NCBI GenBank assembly: GCA_018524725.1
Contig: JAEUWP010000264.1
Coordinates: 1 to 64,000 of the forward strand
DNA from: Podaxis mareebaensis
Lineage: Eukaryota; Basidiomycota; Agaricomycetes; Agaricales; Agaricaceae
Reading direction: 5' to 3'
Length of the DNA: 64,000 bases
Shown here: positions 56,196 through 64,000 of the stretch, one piece after another
Layout: each line of letters begins with the position of its first letter
Position numbering within the stretch: the stretch's first letter is position 1
Made by a program: the position numbers and the translations under genes
The notes under the pieces: generated by a model
Seen by the model: only the letters and a program-made list of their open reading frames with translations
What the model was told of the DNA's origin: nothing
Databases searched by the model: none

Positions 56196-58023
56196 GAGTA
56201 GGCTGAAGCAGGAAGTGGACTGTAACCGAAGGTGGCGAAGGGTCAAAGCGCAGGGTACCTTTAATGCAAGAATTTGGGGTAAGCGAAGATTTGGGGCGTT
56301 CCTCTACTTGGCGGTCGGCCTAAGAGAGGGAATTTTCTGGTGGGAAGCATGCCATGAATTGCAGAATGTCCCCCCGTCCAGCAGAAGGATATAGGTCATC
56401 GCGCCACAGAACATTAGTCACAAGGCGTTCGAAGAGTATTAATAATAGATGGATGTCGCTTGATATGCTTGATATCAGGGTGGCGATTGGAGTTATCCAC
56501 CGGAAGTAACAGGGATGATCAATCCCCGATGGGAGCCAGGTGTAGGGGGCTGATCGTAACAGAATTAAGGAAATACCCTCACCGTGCCGTTCAAGCGGTT
56601 TTAAGGCGATGTCCAAGGATACACCTGGATAGTTTCAGGTTGGGAAAATTTTTCTGATTGTGTGAAATTGTCAGTGAGGATGATTCAAAGATGATGGAAG
56701 AAGAGTGAGACACTTACCAGTTTCTGACTGCAGTACTTGTTTGGCTCCACCAAATTCCCCGTCGAAGACCAACGTTCTCTGCCATCGTGTGCGATGTCGA
56801 CCCGACCTCATGTGTCTCCTCGTGTGATGGGATATGCATCGATCCCCTTAACGGCCGTACGGAACCAGCCACCTCAGAAGCTGTCAGAGAAACTCGAGAA
56901 CTATCTATACCAGGTTAGTACCCAAATTTCCTTATCATTGACTTCGGAGGTACATAAGCATGTCTTGGTTACTCGACAGACGCGGGTGTAACACGTTCAA
57001 CTACCTCGTTGTCTGCAACGGTCCGATTCATTTTTTTCGCTGGGATCAAAGGGTTAGGCGAATGTGCTGGGAAAACATTGAGGCTCAAGGCCGGTTGCCT
57101 TGTAAACAACGGAAAAGAGAGGCCAGAAAGCTGCCAGATCAACTCGATGAAAGAGATGGGTGCTGCCAATTGACGCGCTGATGATGGAAAAACTGGGTAG
57201 TGGGCATAGGGAAGAAGCTAGTTCGGGAAGTACGGCCAAGCTGAGCCCAAGCTATGTAAGCGTGCCACAAAGACTGAGGGAAAGTTTTGAAGAGTTTGAA
57301 AGCGGAGAACATCGTTTTGGAGGATTGAATTAAGGGATTGATGCATTCTTGAATGAGGGAAGCCGTCCGAAAGAGGCGAGGGTGAAAGTTGTGGGCAGAA
57401 ACCGTCGCCTAGGTGTCCGGGCAAAGGCTCGTGAGCTTATCACGGCCAGTCCATTGAGGCGAGTGCGATCGAAGCGTTGGAGTAAGTATGGAGGACACCC
57501 GGCAATGCACGTAGGTGGGCGCAAGAAGCCGTTGCCATGGAGATAACGAGGGGAAACAGTTATGGCATATAATACTGCGAACCGTCTTTTCCGATCTGTG
57601 ATGGTTTGCCGTCCAGTTGAACGGAATTTGAGGGGAAGGACAGCCAAAAAAAAAATCAATGGCAGCCTTGGCAGGTGTAGTAGTTTATTTCTAGCTGCAG
57701 GGAGTGGACAGGGACGAGTACGATAAGAACAGGGGGGCATAAGACAGAGAAAGATAAGGAGTCGAATTCGACTCAAAAGATTCTGTTGTAAGGCAGCGCT
57801 CACGATGCTAAATGAATTGCCGGCGTTCATCGTTCAGGAACGGGAACGAGTTGAGATCAAAATTGACAGTGGCAGGGCCGGAGATCATTCAACGTTTCTC
57901 GTTTCGCTTTTATATTCTCCACGCCTCACCCGTCCCTCCATCCTTCCCTCCACCTCTCCCCCCGTCCGTAGGTCTGTTGGTCTCCTAACCACACTGTCCT
58001 TTTCCTCTTGTCTCTCCTTTTCC
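56196..58023. other. 1.8 kb without a supported gene
   Basis: Small unrelated frames only. A (A)9 run lies near 57646. A pyrimidine-rich 5' flank (57900-58020) precedes the LPMO gene. Confidence 0.45.
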
Positions 58024-59859
58024 ATGTTCTCGGTCCTCACATTTTCGCTATTGTTGGGTTTGGCCAACGCCCATTTAGCGGCATGGCATCGGGCGATGTA
58101 CTGTCTGGACGTGAGTAAAACCAAATTTTTGCGGGACATTATTGATCGTGGTTGGTTGTTGCAGGGTGTCGATGGCCATATTGACTTGAACACCGCAGCG
58201 CCTGTTACCCCTCTATACCAACTCTCGAAGAACGACTGGTGGTGTGAGTTCGATGAAGTATGTCAGAGTACCGTCAGTGTACTGATCGACTATTTTTTCC
58301 AGTCCATCACATCAACAGAGTAAGAATCCAAGACATATCCATTTTAGAACAGACATGACTTCATGCTCTAACTCTCCAGTGCGATGAGTTCCCCCCCGCG
58401 CCCGGGGTTTTTCTGGACTTGTACGTTGTGTTGTCGCTGCTTGTACACACCGTTATTCACCATAACTCTAGGCCTGCTGGCGGACAATTCCAGGTTGAAA
58501 TCGCCTCGAACCGAGCTAAGACCACACTCTCTTACAGCGGTAGGGATGTGTCTGACTGGCCCGATGGCGGTCACTATCCGGAAGACTACGTACGTCATTA
58601 TTCCTGTTGTTTGAGGACAGCGCTCATGGTCAAAGACAATAAATAGAATGTACCGGAATGCATTACTGCACCAAATTGTTTGTCCTATTCGTGCTTGTAA
58701 TTGCCGCCTCGAAGCCTAACAAAATATGTGTAGTACACGCCCAAAATCAGTCCATGGCTGCCGGTACCGCCTTCGCCATCAGCTATCAGGTATGCTCTTT
58801 TTTTGTGTCTGGTCTTAATTCTGACCTCACTTGTAACACAATCCAGTCCGATATTAAGCAAGTCACTCCTGAAAACCTGGTTGTTTTCTCCGTTCGCTAC
58901 CAGTAGGTCTTCAAGCTAAAAAATCATCCTCGATATGCCTAAGACCACTTTCAGCACCCCTTGGAAACGCATTACCACTTATGACGTTCCCTCCGCCATG
59001 CCTGCTTGTCCATCGGAAGGTTGTATTTGTGCTGTAAGTAAAATTTCATCACGCTTTTGTGCAATTCTGATATTTTCGATAGTGGGGCTGGGTAAGTAAT
59101 CATACCGACTTTATGATCAGAAATTCATGGTCTGTTGTCCGACGGATAATAGGTTCCTAATGGGTAAGCCAGCTAGTTCTTTCCTCTTCCCCTATGCCCG
59201 TCTGATTCAACCAACCCTATAGTTGTGGACAACCTAACATGTATCATCAAGCCTTCCGTTGCCGCGTCACAAACGCCCAGAGTACCACTCCTCTCGCTGC
59301 TCCCAAACCTCCAGTCTGGTGTGAAGGTGAACCCGATAAATGCACCAAGGGTGCGAAGCAGATGATCTACTGGCACCAGAGCGATGGTAACAACATCTTC
59401 GTTGATGGGTGGGACCTCGCTGGTGAACAGAAGTCGCCCGGATACAACATGAAGACCGGATTTGCTGACGGTATGCCCTTCCTTTGACTTTGATTAGAGT
59501 GACCAATGACTTAACTCTGACGTTAAACAGGTGCTCAGAACGATATCTTTGCTGCAGCACCTTCATCCAACGGAGCTCGATTTGACTCCAACATGAGCTC
59601 TAATTCGTCGACCAGCGGGTCTAGCGACAAGAATTTGGGGAACAACTCTAACTCCCCTACTTCCACTACTGCCCCTGCGCCCGCGGCAACAAATGGCGGC
59701 AGTGGTCCAGCTTCTTCCTCGGCTCCCGAACCCAGTGTTCTCCCGGCTCCAAACTCTCCCCCTCGTTGCCGTTCTAAATCCAAGGGGTCTAGGTTCGGCT
59801 CACGCGATACCCACAAGCGAGACCTTCATAAGAACCGACTTAGCCCGAAATCATGGTAA
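58024..59859 (+). CDS. AA14-type lytic polysaccharide monooxygenase
   Basis: Secreted copper enzyme of the AA14 type, which oxidatively cuts xylan on cellulose. The signal peptide [16 protein letters not shown] is followed directly by [10 protein letters not shown], so the mature N-terminus is His, as the copper brace requires. Splicing about seven short introns gives [60 protein letters not shown], a junction giving [25 protein letters not shown] and GAQNDIFAA. These follow the AA14 order closely. The chain ends with a Ser/Thr/Pro-rich linker of about 90 residues and a basic tail, without a binding module or a clear GPI signal. Substrate is inferred from family. Confidence 0.85.
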
Positions 59860-60639
59860 TCAGTTTACCGCTTGACTCCCTACCTAAACCCCAAGTGGTC
59901 CTCTCCGTCTCGCGATTTACTCGCCTCCTGCTCCCATCTGACCCTATACCCCCGATCTCCGCCTTCGTGGATCCTTTCCTGTCCCATATGACACCTGTGG
60001 TGCCTGCGTACTTGGCTGGTCCACGCTCCGTCGTGTTGACCCATGACAAAGTAGTCGAAGCGATGCTCAGGTTTGAATTCATGTTTATGACTTCCTCTTT
60101 GATTTAGTCTCCCAGTAGTATAGCTTACAGCTTCCGTGCCGTATATATAGCCTTGATGGCAACCCGCACATGTCCTTGAGCCTTTTTTACTCTTACAAGA
60201 TTTAAGTCCCCTTGTTAGTCCCGCGGAGTCACTAGGCTTTGAACAGACTGCTGGGTGTTGTCTTAGAGCATCATTGATTCTTCACTCCGTTGTCCCCCTT
60301 TGCTCCTCTTGTCAGCTTTTCGAAATTAACAAAAAGTATCAAAAGTAAATAGCAAAATCCCAAGAGCCGATATTCGTTGGTACTACTGTCAAACCCCAGG
60401 GGGAAATCCAAAGCTAGCTAAGAGTATCCAATGTAGACTCACTTGGACGTTTGCATCGTTTTTTTTTCCTAACAGCCCTCTCAACTATTTCATTTCTAAT
60501 ACGATCTGCACACATGCGTAAAAATATCAATTCTCTGGCAGAGTATCCCGGGTCCCGCCCTGACCTTCTAATTAGGGTCACACCTGGGTGACTACGAGTT
60601 TTAGCGTGACAGACGCGCTAATTAGCTTTGACCTCTTCA
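59860..60639. other. intergenic, no supported gene
   Basis: 3' flank of the LPMO gene, then upstream region of RAD7. An 84-codon plus frame at 59853-60107 overlaps the LPMO stop and looks spurious. Confidence 0.5.
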
Positions 60640-63020
60640 ATGAGTCGCACCAACAACGTCCGTGGGCCTACTTCAGCTCTCACAGAGTTTCTGAGGGTAT
60701 GTAAAGTAGTCGTGCGCGTTGTATTATCCAGCTAAAGAGCGTGTGAATAGGAGTCTGGCATTAATGCCACAAGCATCGCCCGTCGGGCGGCCACAAGGAA
60801 CGCTCGGAACCAGCAACAGGACGAAGAACAACCTGCAGCTGGGCCTTCGAATCAGACGGACAATCAGAACGCTGAAGCAGGACCTTCCACTCAACCCCAA
60901 ATATCTGCTAGGGGTCGAAGGTCAAGAACTAGGACTCGCTCAAATCTCCGCGTAGGTCTTTGTATTTCCTCACACTCGACCTACGACAAATTACATCCAT
61001 CTTTGTATCCATAGTACTCGGGAAACGCGTCAGACGATTTGGACAACTCTGAGCCTGAGCAAGCCGTTGAGCCTGCCGTAACACAAGCGGAAACACAAGC
61101 AGATAAGCCGGCTGCTGGCAGGAAAACTAAACTCACGAAGGCCGCTGAAGCAAAACTCAAAGCCAAAGAGAAGAAGAAGCGCGGAATCAAGGATAGTGAT
61201 GATGATTACATGGACGAGGATGACGACGCGTATAACGCGCCTTCGAAGATCATGCGCGGTGCGGTGAATGCTGGAACGGGACCTCGACCTGCGCCGGGAA
61301 GTTTTGAGACTTGTGTAAAATGTGAGAAGAGGTTCACCGTGGTATGTTCCGTCCTTGCCGCTATCTCGTCAAGTGTGTTGAGGCATTCGGTCCATGTAGA
61401 CTGTATATACCATGGCTGCTATCCCTGGCCCTGGTTGGTTGTGTCATCCGTGTGCCAAGGCCACCGGAAGTGACCCATTCAAGAAGCCGCAAGCTCCGAG
61501 GAAGAAAAGGGCGCCAGCCGACAAAAGAACTATCACAACTTTTGAGGAAAGGAGATTCCCCAGCCTTGTTTCATTATGCGTCCAGGTGGGCGTTCTTTCT
61601 CCAGAACAAAGAATGTTTAGTATTGACGTCAGTCATAGCTTATCACGAAGCACATAGACGATGTTGAGGCATTGGGCGATATTGGAACTATGAACGTTGA
61701 GGCCATCTCAAAGGCGTTGTCCAAGAACCGCAGCTTGTGAGTCTTCTATGTATGTCACTAAACGCCTGTTCATAGTATTGCCGATCAGGACGTCAGAGAA
61801 CGCTCAGCTGTTCTACAGCACAACTAATACTACCCTCATATTATATGACGCGACTAGTATGTTTCAGCTGAGTTCACCAGGAATGTCTCCTAATGTCTTC
61901 TCTAGACCTTTCGCCGGATGCCTTCACAACTCTCGCATATCTCAATCCAAACCTTACCTCACTCCGGCTGGATTTCTGCGGACAGCTCAACGATGGCGCC
62001 CTCGACGTCATTAGTACTTCCCTTCCAACACTCACCTCCATTGAGCTCCTGGGTCCTTTCCTTGTTAAGCCACCAGCATGGCAGAAATTCTTCACTACCC
62101 ACCCGAATCTCGAAAGGTTTCTTATCACCCAAAGCCCTCGCTTTGACCTGGAATGTTTACAGACCCTTCTCTCATCGTGTGGTCCTAACCTGTGCGCACT
62201 GCGATTGAAGGAGATCGGAAAGCTTAACGACGAACTCCTGCGAGAATTGGCCAAACTAGGCCAAGATGGGAATACAAGTCAGTTGACCTACCTTGACCTC
62301 TCCGACCCGGGCGAGTCTTGCGAAGAAGAGGCAATGGTCGAGCTGCTTTCCTCCGTTGGAAACGGACTCACACACCTTAACGTCTCGAACCATACCCTCC
62401 TCACTGACACATTCCTCAGTGAAGGCATCTTACCCTACACGACATCCCTTGACACTCTCATACTCAACAACCTGCCCGAACTAACAGACAAGGGTGTTGC
62501 TGGATTCTTCAAATCCTGGAGTAACAACCGCCCACTTGTTCATCTCGACCTATCAAGGAATCACGCCCTGGCAGATGACTCCCTCAAAGCAATACTTGGA
62601 CATTCTGGAGAGAAGCTGGAAGAGTTGAATGTGAATGGGTGGAAGGGGCTCGGAGAGGACGCGTTGATGAGTCTTGCAATTATGGCGCCGGAGCTGAAAA
62701 AGGTGGATGTTGGCTGGGTGAGGGAAATGTCGGATTTCGTTGTTAAAGCTTGGGTGGATGGAGCTCCCGAAAGCATGGTTGACAGGAAAGGCGAGATGGA
62801 TGCGATGGAGGTGGATGGTGAAGTTGTGAGGAAGGGGGGATGTAGAAAGTTGGAAGAGGTCAAGGTATGGGGATGTAATCGCATAACGTTGGACTGTCCA
62901 AGGAAGGTGAGTTCCTGCTGCACTCTTATCGTGATATCTTTGTTGGACCTAACTTTCTTACAGAAGGGAATGAGCATCTACGGCGTTGAGGCGCATACCG
63001 TTATCCGAACCTTTGCTTGA
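60640..63020 (+). CDS. RAD7: nucleotide excision repair protein RAD7/Rhp7
   Basis: Leucine-rich-repeat subunit of the RAD7-RAD16 complex that finds UV damage in non-transcribed DNA. The start at 60640 (MSRTNNVRGPTSALTEFLR) and ESGINATSIARRAA match the family N-terminus. A disordered acidic/basic segment follows, then the Zn-binding pair FETCVKCEKRFTV and GWLCHPCAKATG, split by an intron, and FKKPQAPRKKRAPADKR. The second half is a run of LRRs (NLTSLRLDFCGQLNDGALD, LTYLDLSD, LTHLNVSNHTLLTDTF, LDTLILNNLPELTDKG, LVHLDLSRNHALADDSL). A short last exon ends MSIYGVEAHTVIRTFA, as in Rhp7. About six introns. Intact. Confidence 0.92.
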
Positions 63021-63481
63021 CGGTGTAATTGTGGCTCTCGACTAGGTACGCTCTGATTGTTCGCTTACGTTCACAAGTCATACCCATGCACTTACGACAA
63101 ACTTTCGGAGGCGGGAAAGAATGCATTCGTGTCAAAGCTAATAGAACTACAAGGATCCCCCGACTTTTACCGCACAAGTCCACTACATATTCAACTGAAC
63201 TGCGAAACCGCGTTCGAGGCGTTAATGCCTGCCACATATATTTTTGAACGTGTTTGTATAGGAACGCATACGGATAGATTATCAACCGGGAATTATGTAT
63301 TATACATGATTCATGCAGTGTCCACTGATCCCGCAATTGACGGGCATCTCGTGCCTATAACGATGGATCAATTAACACGATGGGCCCCGCACGCCGCTCA
63401 GCACTTGCATGAGCCGGGCTTGCATTGGCACCTGTACGGTCAATATGAACACAAGCTCTATATCATGATTGTATAAGACAC
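63021..63481. other. 3' flank of RAD7 with an unassigned open frame
   Basis: A plus frame (63057-63476, 139 codons) runs through most of this stretch and stops just before the convergent metallothionein. It has no recognisable domain and starts right after RAD7, so it may be 3' UTR. Confidence 0.35.
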
Positions 63482-63671
63482 TTACGAGCTTCCGCATGCG
63501 CAGGATGACGAGCCACAGCCATTGTTGTTGTTCAGGGGAACAGCGTTGTTGGAACAACCGCAGTTAGAGCAGTTGCAAGACGAAGTGCAGTTGCAAGACA
63601 AAGAGCACTGGAATGATAAGGATTAGGAGGATTAACATTTAACGAGTGAGTTCATCAAGTGTACCCACCAT
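63482..63671 (-). CDS. metallothionein-like Cys-rich peptide
   Basis: Probable copper/cadmium-binding metallothionein of 42 residues. A one-codon first exon (ATG, 63669-63671) is followed by a GTGGGT...CCAG intron (63608-63668) and exon 63482-63607. The peptide has ten Cys, most in C-x-C pairs. The N-terminal cluster CSLSCNCTSSCNC is followed by SNCGC, then an Asn-rich spacer, then CGSSSCAC near the end. No aromatic or His residues occur. Two Cys clusters joined by a spacer are typical of fungal metallothioneins. A strong TATA box lies upstream. The start could be mis-set because the first exon is so short, but the Cys exon is clear. Confidence 0.75.
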
Positions 63672-63763
63672 AGCGATTCTGAAGAGCGAGGTATGAATAT
63701 ATGAATTATGAAGTGAAGGGCGTCGAAGTGATGATGATGAATTTCAGACTCCAGCTAGCGAGC

Positions 63764-63772
63764 CCTTTTATA
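63764..63772 (-). promoter_or_regulatory. TATA box of the metallothionein gene
   Basis: TATAAAAGG on the minus strand, about 95 nt upstream of the ATG at 63671. This fits a short 5' UTR of about 60 nt and strong inducible expression. Confidence 0.6.
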
Positions 63773-64000
63773 CCCAAAGGCCGGCAACTAAAAAGGGAGT
63801 TGCGCTTGATCAGCAGCCGGTGGCATTGTCACGGAATGCAAGTGAGCGATTTGTTGGATGATAATCTTGTCCCGAAGAGGCAATTTCGGAGATCCGCAGC
63901 CTTCGGATGAGTCGAAATAACTCGAGGCTCTGCCTGAGCGATTTTTTGGACACAAGTGGGCACATGCCTCTGACGTTCTATCCGAGGTTGCCACCTCGGA
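63773..64000. other. right edge, promoter-distal region
   Basis: Upstream of the metallothionein TATA box. No gene recognised; a 68-codon minus frame (63788-63994) has no features. Confidence 0.5.

Noticed and set aside
63057..63476. Open frame of 139 codons after RAD7
   Set aside because: No domain recognised and directly adjoining the RAD7 stop, so it is probably 3' UTR.

Overview
This is a piece of a nuclear genome from a mushroom-forming basidiomycete (Agaricomycetes). Genes are cut by many 45-60 bp introns. Several families are typical of or restricted to this group: DUF6593 proteins, cospin-type (I66) protease inhibitors, an AA14-like xylan LPMO, WSC-domain secreted proteins and a small Cys-rich metallothionein. 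I worked only by reading and splicing the sequence by eye. Where exon coordinates are given, the reading frame closes exactly.

Layout. 0-3.3 kb: the 5' three quarters or so of a secreted GH31 alpha-glucosidase, running off the left edge. 3.8-18.2 kb: an array of six DUF6593 genes, with one I66 inhibitor inside it and one Zn2Cys6-like protein carrying a SUMO-interacting motif. 20.5-22.7 kb: two more I66 inhibitors. 23.1-26.4 kb: a Rap1-type telomere protein with two Myb repeats. 26.8 kb: the spliceosomal U6 snRNA. 26.9-36.2 kb: a diverged tandem segmental duplication. Unit 1 has an intact GNAT acetyltransferase and an MFS transporter. Unit 2 has a broken GNAT remnant and a second intact MFS gene. 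One edge of the duplication lies inside the 3' end of U6. 36.5-42.9 kb: an aldo/keto reductase, eIF2A and a membrane-anchored S10 carboxypeptidase. 45.3-53.3 kb: DPH3, a double-WSC secreted protein, a carnitine acetyltransferase and a small hypothetical gene. 54.2-63.7 kb: a BTB protein, a fourth I66 inhibitor, an AA14 LPMO, the RAD7/Rhp7 repair protein and, near the right end, a 42-residue metallothionein too short for ordinary ORF calling.

How it fits together. Housekeeping genes (translation, diphthamide, repair, telomere, splicing) are interleaved with lineage-specific families expanding by local duplication. The most unusual pattern is that the DUF6593 and I66 families share one gene skeleton: a phase-2 intron, a middle exon of 61-73 nt, then a phase-0 intron. 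Several long stretches of 1-3 kb hold no gene I can support.
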